A stretch of 15,662 nt of DNA from JBDIBB01 sp039812685 (GCA_039812685.1 JBDIBB010000093.1:1-15662), one strand, 5' to 3'. Counted from the stretch's first letter, positions 7,571-15,395 are shown. Notes: generated from the letters alone by a model not told the origin. Numbers and translations are program-made.

Positions 7571-9835
7571 CTAGAACCCCCGGTTGCCGGTGGTCGTGCC
7601 ACCGAGCATGCCGAGCGGGCTGGCGAAGGTGCCGATGCCGGCCAGCGTGAAGGAGATCGTGAAGCGCGTGTCGTTGCGCAGCAGGCGCGAGGAGAGCAGG
7701 CCGAAGTTGTACTTCTGGTACTCGACGACGATGCCGCAGCACTGGGCGTTGTAGAACCCGTTGATGCGCTGCTGGATCATCCGGCTGTTGGCGAAGTCGT
7801 AATCGAAGATGTACTGCCCGCCGAAGCGGCCATCGGCGAACCGCATGTTGGTGCCGAGGTTCAGGTAGTTGTCACTGCGCAGCGTGGAGATGTTGTAGAC
7901 CTCGTAGCGCCGCTGGCTCCAGCCGCCGGTCACCTGGACGCCTCCGCGGGTCACCGCGCCGTTGGCGCGCATGCTGATGATTTCGTCCGAGGTCGGGCTG
8001 TACTCCAGGCGGAAGGATCCGCTCACCTCGGCGGTGGGCGTGGCGCGCACCATCAGCGAGACCGGGGTGAACTTGCTCGTCGGCAGGCCCTGGAAGCTGT
8101 AGAGGTAGGCCGGGTCGTACTGGGTGGCGCGTTCGTCGGTGTAGTACGACTGGCTGATCGACACGTTGAGGAACTCGCGCGCGTTGCGCCGCCCGCCCTC
8201 CAGGCGCCGCGCGAGCAGCCGGTTGGTCAGCCCGTAGCCGATGCGGGTGGTGCCGCCGAAGGTGTAGTCGTAGGAGTCGAGCTTCACGATCTGGTCGTAG
8301 TTGTCGATCAGCGTCACGCGCTGCATCGTGAAGGTCGGTTCGACGACGTGCTTGATCTTGTCGGCGTAGCCGCTGCCCGGCGTGTCCCAGATGCGCGTGA
8401 GCACCGGACCGACGACCTCGCCCCGCAGGTCGAAGTAGTGGCGGAAGACGGGCTCTTCCACCTGTTGCCGGCCGACGATGCTCTCCGAGTACCAGGTGTT
8501 GCGCCAGGCGGCCACGCCCGTGAGCTGCAGGAACGGCCACTTCGTGAAGGGCACGCGCACCTGCGGGCTGAAGTCGATGCGCGTCAGGCCCTGCGCCACC
8601 TCGCGGGGTCCGGACTTGTAGGTGCGGATGATGTTGGCGTACTCGCTGCCGAACGACCAGTAGACGGGGGCGCCGCCGATCTTGCGTGGGGCGCGGCTGA
8701 AGGCCACCCGCGGGCCGAAGCCGTCCACCGTCGAGTCGACGTCGGTGAAGAACAGCTCGTTGAAGTTGAAGGTGCCGCTCAGGCTCCAAGCGCCCCAGGC
8801 CCCCGCCACGTTCGCGCCGTAACGTCGCTGGCGGCGTGACGCGTCGTAGAGGTTGCCGTAGTAGGTCTGCTGGACCGTGATGTCGGAGAAGTAGTCGACG
8901 TTGCCGCGCGCGCGCAGGCCGGCCGGCAGGCGCTGGACGAGGTTGGCGCGGACTTCGTAGCTGCGGCTCTCGGGCAGCGCGCCGGAGGTCGGCGTGGCCT
9001 CGGCGGCCGACTGTCGCAGCATGTAGGTGCGCACCGTTCCCTCCGACCCCGGCGCCGCCACGTAGCGGAACTCCCCGCCCAGCCCCTGGCCTGCGCGGCT
9101 GAACCAGTCGTGGAACACCGTCGCGTCGGCGCTGCGGTTGATCGCCCAGAAGAAGGCGTTGCTGAGGCTCTGCCCGCGGATCGTCGACGAGCCGTACTGC
9201 GGGATGAGGAAGCCCGTCGCGCGATCGTCCTTCTGGATCGGGTAGTAGAGCAGCGGCAGGTAGAGCAGCGGCACGCCCTTCACGTTGAGCACCGCGTTGC
9301 GCAGGATGGCGTACTCGTCCACGGTGAGCGTGGCCGAACTCGACGTCAGCTCCCAGCGCGGCGTCGGCTGCACGCACGTCGTGAACCCGCCCCGGGTGAT
9401 GCGGTACTTCGCCTCCCCGAGCTTCTCGAGCACCTCGCCGTAGAAGTAGGCGTCCGGCTCCTGCGTGCCGAACATGCTGCGTTCGACGCGCGTGCCGAGC
9501 GACAGCGTGCCCGACGCGTTCTCGAAGCGGCCGGTCCTGTGGCGCGTGTTGAACACGAGCCGGTCGGCGGCGATCCGGCTCTCTTCCGACACGTAGACCA
9601 CGTTGCCGCTGGCTTCGATCCGATCCTCGTTGGCGTAGTAGTCCACCACGTCGGCGAAGAACTTCTGTCCCTCCCGCTCGAGCTCCACCTGCCCGGTGAG
9701 CTGCCAGTGATCGCGGCCGACCCGCACGATGTGATCCTGCTTCCCCATGCTGAAGCCCGGGAGCTGCGCGAGCGCGGGCAGCGCCGAGGCGAGCAGCGCG
9801 AGCGAGGCGAGCGAACAAGACGGGAACCAGCGCAT
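7571..9835 (-). CDS. lptD: LPS-assembly protein LptD (outer membrane)
   Basis: A 754-residue outer-membrane beta-barrel that, with lipoprotein LptE, inserts lipopolysaccharide into the outer leaflet. Residues 1-23 are a signal peptide with an ALA cleavage site before Gln24. An OstA/LptA-like beta-jellyroll domain follows (about 30-115, with ASGNVVYVSEESRIAADRLVF-type repeats), then the barrel with alternating aromatic strands to a C-terminal phenylalanine. PLLYLPLLYYPI (189-200) followed by GFLIPQYG (208-215) is the characteristic LptD junction. Mature cysteines are Cys154 and the adjacent pair Cys699-Cys700, matching the position of the E. coli interdomain disulfide cysteines, but one N-terminal cysteine is missing. 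Start is an ATG 65 bp after folC with only a weak AGG before it. Length is close to the family norm. Confidence 0.93.
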   Translation of the reverse strand: MRWFPSCSLASLALLASALPALAQLPGFSMGKQDHIVRVGRDHWQLTGQVELEREGQKFFADVVDYYANEDRIEASGNVVYVSEESRIAADRLVFNTRHRTGRFENASGTLSLGTRVERSMFGTQEPDAYFYGEVLEKLGEAKYRITRGGFTTCVQPTPRWELTSSSATLTVDEYAILRNAVLNVKGVPLLYLPLLYYPIQKDDRATGFLIPQYGSSTIRGQSLSNAFFWAINRSADATVFHDWFSRAGQGLGGEFRYVAAPGSEGTVRTYMLRQSAAEATPTSGALPESRSYEVRANLVQRLPAGLRARGNVDYFSDITVQQTYYGNLYDASRRQRRYGANVAGAWGAWSLSGTFNFNELFFTDVDSTVDGFGPRVAFSRAPRKIGGAPVYWSFGSEYANIIRTYKSGPREVAQGLTRIDFSPQVRVPFTKWPFLQLTGVAAWRNTWYSESIVGRQQVEEPVFRHYFDLRGEVVGPVLTRIWDTPGSGYADKIKHVVEPTFTMQRVTLIDNYDQIVKLDSYDYTFGGTTRIGYGLTNRLLARRLEGGRRNAREFLNVSISQSYYTDERATQYDPAYLYSFQGLPTSKFTPVSLMVRATPTAEVSGSFRLEYSPTSDEIISMRANGAVTRGGVQVTGGWSQRRYEVYNISTLRSDNYLNLGTNMRFADGRFGGQYIFDYDFANSRMIQQRINGFYNAQCCGIVVEYQKYNFGLLSSRLLRNDTRFTISFTLAGIGTFASPLGMLGGTTTGNRGF

Positions 9836-9900
9836 GACCTGTGCAGTGTAGTGGAGAGCGATGGGAAGAGGACAGGGCGCGGAGGCGGCCTGACGCCGCG

Positions 9901-11250
9901 TCAGGCGCCGCCGGCCGGCAGGTGCGACAGCACCTCGCCGACGAGGAAGATCGATCCGCACACGCAGATGCGATCGGCCGTGCGCCAGGCGGCCCGCAGC
10001 GCCTCCGGCTGTCCGGGCGCCACCTCGCAGGGCGTCTCGACGCCCGCCTCGCGAGCCAGGGCGGGCAGTTCCGTGGCGGGACGGGCCCGCGCCGTGGTCA
10101 CCTGCGTGAACACGAAGGAGGAGGCCACGGGCGCCAGCGCGCGAAGCATCTCCACGCACGCCTTGTCGCGCATCACCCCGAACACGATCGGCAGCCGGGC
10201 CATGCCGGTCGCCTCGAGGTAGGCGGCCAGCGAGGCGGCGCCCGCGGCGTTGTGGGCCGCGTCGAGCAGCACGGCGCGGCCGCCAGGCAGTTCGCGCAGA
10301 TCGAGGCGTCCCGGCCAGCTCGCGCCCGACAGCCCGGCGAGAATCGCGGCGGTCCCGACAGGGATCGCCGCCGGCCCGCCGCCTCGCGCGCCGCCGGGAG
10401 GCGGCAGCCGCACCGACTCGAGCAGGGCGACGGCCACCGCGGCGTTGGCGACCTGGTGCGCCCCGCACAGCGACAGCACGAGCGGGCCGTAGGCGGCGTG
10501 GGGCGTGCGCAGCCGCAGGTGCGTGCGCCCGTCGGCGCCCATCTGCCACTGCGTCTGGATCGTCGAGGCGGCGTCGATCAGCGGCGCACCGATCTCACTT
10601 GCGACCGCGCGGATCGCCTCCAACGGTTCGGCGCGCATCGGGCCGGTGACCAGCGGCACGCCCGGGCGCGCGACACCGGCCTTCTCGCGCGCGATCGCCG
10701 CGAGCGTGTCGCCGAGGTGCTGCTGGTGATCGAAGTCGATCGAGGTGATGGCCGCGGCGACGGGCGAGACCACGTTGGTGGCGTCGAGCCGGCCGCCCAG
10801 CCCGACCTCGACCACCGCCACCTCGACACCCGCGCGGCGGAACGCCTCGAAGGCGGTGGCCGTGCCCAGCTCGAAGAACGTCATCGGCAGGGTGATCCCG
10901 CCACCCGCGAGCCCGCGCGCTTCAGCGGCGAGCACCGAGGACGCGGCGTCCTCGAGGGCGTCGGGCGGCAGCGGCGCGCCGGCCACCACGAACCGCTCGG
11001 CGATGGAGACGAGGTGGGGCGAGGTGTAGCGGCCGGTGCGGTAGCCGGCTTCCGAGAGGGCGTGCGCGGCGATGGCCGCGACCGAACCCTTGCCGTTGGT
11101 GCCCGCGACGATGATCGTGGCGTACGCGCGCTCGGGATGGTTCAACCCGGCGCACAGGCGTCGCATCGGCTCGAGGCCGAGCTTCACGCCGAAGAACTCC
11201 CGCCCGAGGATCTCCCCGATGGCGGGGCCGGCCGCCGCCGCGTCAGGCAC
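9901..11250 (-). CDS. folC: Folylpolyglutamate/dihydrofolate synthase (FolC)
   Basis: A 449-residue Mur-ligase-fold enzyme that attaches glutamate to dihydropteroate and/or reduced folates in the cytosol with ATP. Motifs are the P-loop GTNGKGS (50-56), TSPHL (76-80), FFELGT (125-130), EVGLGGRLDATNV (148-160), DFDHQQHLGDT (172-182), GAHQVANA (263-270), WPGRL (312-316) and DAAHN (330-334). Length is normal. It starts with GTG at 11250, overlapping the 3' end of accD by 8 bp and without a good Shine-Dalgarno, so translation probably depends on coupling to accD. The accD-folC pairing is a common bacterial arrangement. Whether it carries both activities cannot be decided from sequence. Confidence 0.95.
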   Translation of the reverse strand: MPDAAAAGPAIGEILGREFFGVKLGLEPMRRLCAGLNHPERAYATIIVAGTNGKGSVAAIAAHALSEAGYRTGRYTSPHLVSIAERFVVAGAPLPPDALEDAASSVLAAEARGLAGGGITLPMTFFELGTATAFEAFRRAGVEVAVVEVGLGGRLDATNVVSPVAAAITSIDFDHQQHLGDTLAAIAREKAGVARPGVPLVTGPMRAEPLEAIRAVASEIGAPLIDAASTIQTQWQMGADGRTHLRLRTPHAAYGPLVLSLCGAHQVANAAVAVALLESVRLPPPGGARGGGPAAIPVGTAAILAGLSGASWPGRLDLRELPGGRAVLLDAAHNAAGAASLAAYLEATGMARLPIVFGVMRDKACVEMLRALAPVASSFVFTQVTTARARPATELPALAREAGVETPCEVAPGQPEALRAAWRTADRICVCGSIFLVGEVLSHLPAGGA

Positions 11251-12097
11251 GATCGGAGGGCGCCATGAACGCCAGCACGTCAGTGAGGGTCGCCTTCAAC
11301 TGCCGCCGATCCACCACCATGTCGATCATGCCCTTCTCGAGCAGGAACTCGCTGCGCTGGAACCCGTCTGGCAGCTTCTGCCGGATCGTCTGCTCGATGA
11401 CGCGCGGCCCGGCGAACCCGATCAGGGCCTTCGGTTCGGCGATGTTCACGTCGCCCAGCATGGCGAAACTCGCCGTCACGCCTCCGGTCGTCGGGTCGGT
11501 GAGCACCGACACGTAGGGCAGCCGGGCGCGATCCAGCCGCGCGAGGGCCGCGCTGACCTTCGCCATCTGCATCAGCGACAGCGTCCCCTCCATCATCCGC
11601 GCGCCGCCCGAGCACGACACGATGATCAGCGGCTGGCGCGTGTCGCGGGCGCGTTCCACGGCGCGCGTGATCTTCTCGCCGACGACCACGCCCATGCTGC
11701 CGCCGATGAAGCCGTATTCCATGGCCGCCACCACCACGCGGTGGCCGCCCAGCTGACCGGTGGCCACCACGACGGCATCCCGCAGGCCCGTGGCGCGGTG
11801 CGACGCCTCCAGCCGCGCCTGATAGGGCTTGGTGTCGGTGAAGTGCAGCGGATCGAGCGAGGACAGCCCGCGATAGTGTTCCTCCCAGGCGCCGTCCAGC
11901 AGCGTGCGCAGCCGCTCGACGGCGCTCATCCGGAAGTGATGATCGCACTTGGCGCACACGTGAAGGTTGCCGGCGAGATCCTTGGTGTAGAGGACGGTGC
12001 CGCATCCCGGGCACTTCACCCAGAGCCCTTCCGGTACGCGGGAGGGCTTCTCCGAGGCCGGCGCGATCGGCTTCTTCTCGCGCTTGAACCAGGCCAT
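11243..12097 (-). CDS. accD: Acetyl-CoA carboxylase carboxyltransferase subunit beta
   Basis: A 284-residue beta subunit of the carboxyltransferase that transfers CO2 from biotin to acetyl-CoA, the first step of fatty acid synthesis; it works with AccA, which is not in the window. The N-terminal zinc ribbon has Cys29, Cys32, Cys48 and Cys51. The crotonase-fold core shows GGSMGVVVGEK (132-142), SCSGGARMMEG (161-171) and TTGGVTASFAMLGD (203-216), the CoA and carboxybiotin binding regions. Length and start are normal. The ATG at 12097 lacks a Shine-Dalgarno, and a TGGTAAGCT element ends 9 bases before it, suggesting a leaderless message. It is followed directly by folC. Confidence 0.96.
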   Translation of the reverse strand: MAWFKREKKPIAPASEKPSRVPEGLWVKCPGCGTVLYTKDLAGNLHVCAKCDHHFRMSAVERLRTLLDGAWEEHYRGLSSLDPLHFTDTKPYQARLEASHRATGLRDAVVVATGQLGGHRVVVAAMEYGFIGGSMGVVVGEKITRAVERARDTRQPLIIVSCSGGARMMEGTLSLMQMAKVSAALARLDRARLPYVSVLTDPTTGGVTASFAMLGDVNIAEPKALIGFAGPRVIEQTIRQKLPDGFQRSEFLLEKGMIDMVVDRRQLKATLTDVLAFMAPSDRA

Positions 12098-12106
12098 GAT
12101 TCGCGA

Positions 12107-12115
12107 AGCTTACCA
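12107..12115 (-). promoter_or_regulatory. Candidate extended -10 promoter immediately upstream of accD
   Basis: Read on the minus strand, TGG-TAAGCT fits an extended -10 (TGn plus a -10 with three of six consensus bases). It ends 9 bases before the accD ATG, so the transcript would begin 1-3 bases before the start codon. No -35 hexamer is obvious. A single weak match like this can occur by chance. Confidence 0.3.
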
Positions 12116-12130
12116 CGCGGCCACCACGCC

Positions 12131-12147
12131 GCCGGGGCTGCCCCGGC
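12131..12147 (-). terminator. GC-rich hairpin between the deoxynucleoside kinase and accD
   Basis: GCCGGGG and CCCCGGC form a perfect 7-bp stem around a 3-base loop in the 113-bp gap between the two genes. There is no T-rich tract after it on either strand, so it may be a weak or factor-dependent terminator, an attenuator, or only a by-product of high GC content. No other structure is apparent in the gap. Confidence 0.25.
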
Positions 12148-12210
12148 CGGCGGCCGGCGCGTCGCTGGCGGACCTTCGACGGACACGGCGCCGCCGATGC
12201 GGGGCGCGGC

Positions 12211-12849
12211 TCAGCCGGTCCTGGGGACGAAGTAGCGGGTGCCGCCAGCCATCGACCGCAGTTGGTGGAGCACGTCGTCGACCGCCGCGTCGGGCCACGA
12301 GAGGTCGAGTCGCGAGGTCTCCACGACGAGCAGCGGCGTCGCGGCGTAGTGAAAGAAGTAGTGATTGTAGGCGTCGGTCACCTCGCGCAGCGTCGCCTCG
12401 TCGAGCAGCGGGCGTCCGGCGCCCTCCCGCATCCGGTGGCGCAGCCGCTTCCAGAGGGTGTCGGCCGGCGCCTGGAGGTGGATGACGGCGTCCGGCGGCG
12501 GGACGTCGCGCGCCAGCAGGTCGTAGAGCCGCTGGTAGATGAACAGTTCGTTGTCGTCGAGCGTGACGTACGCGTAGATCTTGTCGCGGTCGAACAGGTA
12601 GTCGCAGACCGTGATCTGGCTGAACAGGTCGCCCTGTCGCAGGTCGCCCTGCTGGCGGTGACGCGCCAGCAGCGAGAAGAGCTGCGCCTGGAAGGCCGCG
12701 CCGGCGCGGCCCGCGTGCGCATCGGCGAGGAACGGGTTCTCCGCGTCGTCGAGGACCACCAGGGCGTCGAGGCGAGTGCCCAGCCGGTCGGCGAGCACCG
12801 ACTTGCCCGAGCCGGGTGGTCCTTCGATCGCGAGGTGCCGGAAGTCCAC
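12211..12849 (-). CDS. Deoxynucleoside kinase (deoxyadenosine/deoxyguanosine kinase-like)
   Basis: A 212-residue P-loop kinase of the dNK family, which phosphorylates deoxynucleosides to monophosphates for nucleotide salvage. The P-loop is GPPGSGKS (10-17). Family blocks follow: AENPFLAD (36-43), FQAQLFSLLARHRQ (53-66), CDYLFDRDKIYAYVTL (82-97), a lid-like helix with RLRHRMREGAGRPLL (135-149) and TPLLVVETSRLDL (171-183). The usual GxIGxGK form of the loop is replaced by GPPGSGK. I chose the GTG at 12849 because the kinase strand starts at once and a TATAGT -10 lies just before it; 12 extra codons to an upstream start at 12885 would run through the promoter. No Shine-Dalgarno precedes the GTG. 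It begins the minus-strand gene series and is divergent from the HEAT/cyclophilin gene. Confidence 0.85.
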   Translation of the reverse strand: MDFRHLAIEGPPGSGKSVLADRLGTRLDALVVLDDAENPFLADAHAGRAGAAFQAQLFSLLARHRQQGDLRQGDLFSQITVCDYLFDRDKIYAYVTLDDNELFIYQRLYDLLARDVPPPDAVIHLQAPADTLWKRLRHRMREGAGRPLLDEATLREVTDAYNHYFFHYAATPLLVVETSRLDLSWPDAAVDDVLHQLRSMAGGTRYFVPRTG

Positions 12850-12855
12850 GCGCGC

Positions 12856-12885
12856 ACTATAGCCACCGGGCGCCGGGGCCAGCAA
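12856..12885 (-). promoter_or_regulatory. Candidate sigma-70 promoter for the deoxynucleoside kinase gene, with leaderless start
   Basis: On the minus strand TTGCTG (12880-12885) and TATAGT (12856-12861, one mismatch to consensus) are 18 bp apart. The -10 ends 6 bases before the GTG start codon, so transcription would begin at or next to the start codon. This is one of the better promoter matches in the window. Confidence 0.5.
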
Positions 12886-12901
12886 GCGTGCCGGATCCGC
12901 G

Positions 12902-12910
12902 TGCTACCAT
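12902..12910 (+). promoter_or_regulatory. Candidate extended -10 promoter for the HEAT/cyclophilin gene
   Basis: TGC-TACCAT is an extended -10 on the plus strand; a transcript from it would start near 12917 and carry a leader of about 88 bases to the ATG at 13005. The region where a -35 would sit (about 12882-12887) overlaps the -35 of the divergent deoxynucleoside kinase promoter, so the two would compete for polymerase. No good -35 hexamer is seen. Confidence 0.35.
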
Positions 12911-13004
12911 CTCGCCAGGAGCCCACCGGGCCGCCCGTGCACATCGATGGCATCCACCCGCGGCGCCTCCCGCGGCCCCTCGTACGTCGGTTCGAGATCA
13001 CGGC

Positions 13005-15146
13005 ATGACCCGCATCCGCCCATTGCTGCCCCTGGCCGCGCTGGCCCTGGTTTCGGCCTGCGCGAGCGCGCCGCCGCCGCCACCCTCGCCGCCCGTCTTC
13101 ACGTTCGAACAGAAGCTCGGGTGGATCCTCCACCTCGAGGATGCGCGCGTGCTGCGCGAGGTCGAACCCATCCCGGCGCCAGCGCCGCCGCAGCCGGAGC
13201 CCGGTCGCCGACAGCGGGCCGTCCTCTCGCCGCCGCCGGTCTATCCAGACCTGCTCACGCTGCTCGACGATCACGATCCCCGGCTGCGGCGGCGCGCGGC
13301 CATCGCGATCGGGCGCGTAGGGCTGGCGGCGGGCGTCGACCCCCTCGTCGGACGGCTCGAGGATCCCGATCCCGACGTGCGGACCATGGTGGCGTTCGCG
13401 CTCGGGCTGATCGGCGATCGCCGCGCGGCCGACGGCCTGGTGCGCGCGCTGGCCGGCGACGCCGATCCGCGCGTGCGCGGGCGAGCCGCCGACGCGCTCG
13501 GCCGCCTCGGCGATCCGCAGCATGCCGGTGCGATCGCGCGCCTGGCGCGCGAGGTGATGGATCATGGCGCGCTTGCGGCGATTGCCGACGACGAACTCGG
13601 GTATCCGCTCGCTCCCGAGGTCGAGGCGTTCCGGCTGGCCATCTACGCCCTCGTGCGGCTCAAGGCGTGGGATGGGCTGGCGGCGGCCGTGCTCGACGGG
13701 GCCGGGCAGCCGCGCAGCCGCTGGTGGCCGGTGGCCTACGCGCTGCAGCGCATCGAGGATCCCCGCGCCGGGCCCGCGCTGCGCACGCTGGCGCAGAGCC
13801 CGGGCGCCGACACCGCGGCGTTTGCCGCCCGCGGGCTCGGCGCGCTGAAGGACGCCGGGAGCGTCGAGATGCTGCTGCGGCTGGCCGATCCCCAGCGACG
13901 CCCAGCGCGCGTGGTCGCCCAGGCGGTGCGGGCGCTGGGCCAGGTGGCCGATCCCGCCGCCGCCGCGCCGCTCGTCGCGCTCGCGCGAGGGCGCGAGGTC
14001 GACGACAACGTGCGGCTCGAGGCGATCGCGGCGCTCGGCCAGATCGGCGGCCGCGCGGCCGTCGAGACGATCGTCGACCACGTGACGGCGTCGTGGCCCG
14101 CGTTGCGAGGCGCGGCGTTCCGCGCGCTCGCGCGTGTGGATCCCGAGTCGTTCTTCACCGTCCTCTCCGGGCTCGATCCCGATCCGCACTGGTCGGTGCG
14201 CGCCGAGCAGGCCGCGGTGTTCGCGGGGCTCGACCCGGCGCGCGCGCTGCCGGCGATCCGTCTGTTCTGGGCTGACGCCGATCCGCGCGTCAGGGCGGCG
14301 GCGCTGCCGGCGCTGGCCGCGGTGAAGGCGCCCGACCTGGGCGCGCAGGTGTCGGCCGCGCTCGGCGACGAGTCGGAGGTGCTGCGGACGGCCGCCATCA
14401 ACGTCGTGGCGCGGGAGAAGCTGCCGGACGCGGCGGCGCTGCTGCGCGCGGCGTACGACCGCGGCAAGCGCGACACCGGCTTCGATGCGAGGGCCGCCGC
14501 GCTGGAGGGCCTGGCCGCGCTCGGCCCCGATGCGGCGCGAGTGTCGCTGGTCGACGCGCTCGGTGACCGTGAGTGGGCGGTGCGGCTCAAGGCGATCCAG
14601 TTGCTGCGGGCACTGGATCCAGGGGCCGACGTGTCGGCGGCGCGGCCGGCGCCGACGCCGCGCCCGCGCGAGGCCTACGGTGATCCGTCGCTGGTGGCGC
14701 CGCCGTATTCACCGCTGGCGTACGTCGAGACCAGCCGGGGCCGCGTGCAGATTGAACTCGACGTGGTCAACGCGCCGCTGACCACGGCCAACTTCGTCGC
14801 CCTCGCGCGCAAGGGGTTCTTCAACGGCATCGCCATCCACCGCGTCGTGCCGAACTTCGTGGTGCAGGCGGGCGATCCCGGCGGCGATGGCGAAGGCGGA
14901 CCGGGCTATGCGATCCGTGACGAGTTGAGCGACCTGCCGTACCTGCGCGGCACGGTGGGCATGGCGCTGTCGTGGGCCGATACCGGCGGGAGCCAGTTCT
15001 TCGTCACGCACGGGCCGCAGCCGCACCTCGACGGCCGCTATGCGGTGTTCGGGCGGGTGGTGGATGGGATGGACGTGGTGGATCGCCTGCGCCGGTGGGA
15101 CGTGATCGAGCGCGTGCAGATCTGGGACGGGATCGAGTTGAGGTGA
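13005..15146 (+). CDS. HEAT-repeat lipoprotein with C-terminal cyclophilin-type peptidyl-prolyl isomerase
   Basis: A 713-residue predicted lipoprotein. Residues 1-18 form a lipoprotein signal peptide with lipobox VSAC and Cys19 as the acylation site, followed by a Pro-rich linker (20-30). Residues 80-540 are a series of HEAT-like helical repeats, for example DPRLRRRAAIAIGRVG, DPDVRTMVAFALGLIGD and DPRVRGRAADALGRLGD, each with the DPxVR...A...LG signature. Residues 571-713 are a cyclophilin domain: IHRVVPNFVVQAGDP (611-625, catalytic Arg613, Gln621), GGSQFFVT (661-668, Phe666) and HLDGRYAVFG (674-683). It should act in the periplasm, anchored to a membrane, as a prolyl isomerase with a protein-binding scaffold. 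The ATG is preferred because it begins the signal peptide; the frame is open further upstream. Confidence 0.92.
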   Translation: MTRIRPLLPLAALALVSACASAPPPPPSPPVFTFEQKLGWILHLEDARVLREVEPIPAPAPPQPEPGRRQRAVLSPPPVYPDLLTLLDDHDPRLRRRAAIAIGRVGLAAGVDPLVGRLEDPDPDVRTMVAFALGLIGDRRAADGLVRALAGDADPRVRGRAADALGRLGDPQHAGAIARLAREVMDHGALAAIADDELGYPLAPEVEAFRLAIYALVRLKAWDGLAAAVLDGAGQPRSRWWPVAYALQRIEDPRAGPALRTLAQSPGADTAAFAARGLGALKDAGSVEMLLRLADPQRRPARVVAQAVRALGQVADPAAAAPLVALARGREVDDNVRLEAIAALGQIGGRAAVETIVDHVTASWPALRGAAFRALARVDPESFFTVLSGLDPDPHWSVRAEQAAVFAGLDPARALPAIRLFWADADPRVRAAALPALAAVKAPDLGAQVSAALGDESEVLRTAAINVVAREKLPDAAALLRAAYDRGKRDTGFDARAAALEGLAALGPDAARVSLVDALGDREWAVRLKAIQLLRALDPGADVSAARPAPTPRPREAYGDPSLVAPPYSPLAYVETSRGRVQIELDVVNAPLTTANFVALARKGFFNGIAIHRVVPNFVVQAGDPGGDGEGGPGYAIRDELSDLPYLRGTVGMALSWADTGGSQFFVTHGPQPHLDGRYAVFGRVVDGMDVVDRLRRWDVIERVQIWDGIELR

Positions 15147-15160
15147 GGCCGCGCGGCCTC
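15145..15160 (+). terminator. Perfect 16-bp palindrome at the stop codon of the cyclophilin gene
   Basis: A perfect inverted repeat (GAGGCCGC then GCGGCCTC) overlaps the TGA stop and could fold into a stable GC hairpin in the transcript. It has no following T tract, so it would be a factor-dependent or atypical terminator or a 3' stabiliser. Confidence 0.35.
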
Positions 15161-15177
15161 GCGCCGTACACAGCGAA

Positions 15178-15196
15178 GGGGGCGTCGGCCGCCCCC
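15178..15196. terminator. GC hairpin between the cyclophilin gene and the second micro-gene
   Basis: GGGGGCG and CGCCCCC form a 7-bp stem with a 5-base loop. It lies 31 bp after the plus-strand cyclophilin stop and about 33 bp after the minus-strand stop of the second micro-gene, so it could serve as a bidirectional terminator between convergent units. Neither side has a T tract. Confidence 0.4.
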
Positions 15197-15229
15197 TCGG
15201 CTGCGTCCGAACGACTGGACGACGGCCGG

Positions 15230-15298
15230 TTACCGCTTCTTGGCCGTCTTCTTCTTCGCGCCGGCCTTGGTGGCCTTCGCAGCAGCCTTCTTCGCCAC
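15230..15298 (-). CDS. Micro-gene copy B: 22-residue Lys/Ala-rich basic peptide
   Basis: A 22-codon reading frame starting with GTG at 15298 and ending in TAA. The peptide is identical to that of copy A except for the initiation codon: nine Lys, eight Ala, one Arg, two Thr, one Gly, net charge about +10, no acidic or hydrophobic core residues. It resembles an isolated piece of a histone-H1-like or HU C-terminal tail. A GGGAGGG Shine-Dalgarno (15306-15312 region) lies 7 or so bases before the start. Comparison with copy A shows only synonymous differences (Ala9, Thr18, Ala19, Arg22 third positions) plus the stop codon. No own promoter is visible, so it is probably read through from copy A. Being coding is well supported, function is unknown. 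Confidence 0.7.
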   Translation of the reverse strand: MAKKAAAKATKAGAKKKTAKKR

Positions 15299-15305
15299 GG
15301 GTGAT

Positions 15306-15320
15306 CCCTCCCTTCGAGGG
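15306..15320 (-). promoter_or_regulatory. Shine-Dalgarno hairpin of micro-gene copy B
   Basis: On the minus strand CCCTC and GAGGG pair as a 5-bp stem with a 5-base loop, and the 3' arm is the Shine-Dalgarno of copy B. The same arrangement occurs before copy A although the sequences differ, which suggests that partial sequestration of the ribosome site is a kept property. Confidence 0.4.
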
Positions 15321-15354
15321 CGTGATGTGACGCGTGCGCGTCGGGAGAAAGCGT

Positions 15355-15378
15355 GGGGCGGCGCGGGCGCGCCGCCCC
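15355..15378 (-). terminator. Strong GC hairpin after micro-gene copy A
   Basis: A perfect 10-bp stem (GGGGCGGCGC and GCGCCGCCCC on the plus strand) with a 4-base loop, beginning 17 bp after the stop codon of copy A. On the minus strand it is followed by ACGCTTTCTC, a weak pyrimidine/T tract. Probably a terminator or processing element that lowers expression of copy B relative to copy A. Confidence 0.5.
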
Positions 15379-15395
15379 GGGTCGCGTGCGGGCGA

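Noticed and set aside
5316..7574. Very long plus-strand open frame (752 codons) opposite the kinase fusion and the two epimerase genes
   Set aside because: The translation is low-complexity Arg/Ala/Gly-rich with no domain motif, and the minus strand carries three recognisable enzymes over the same span.
12937..13008. A possible 23-codon GTG-initiated leader peptide whose TGA overlaps the HEAT/cyclophilin ATG
   Set aside because: The ATGA overlap is attractive, but the only AGGAG is 15 bases upstream, and the frame is open for a long distance upstream anyway, so coding cannot be distinguished from chance.
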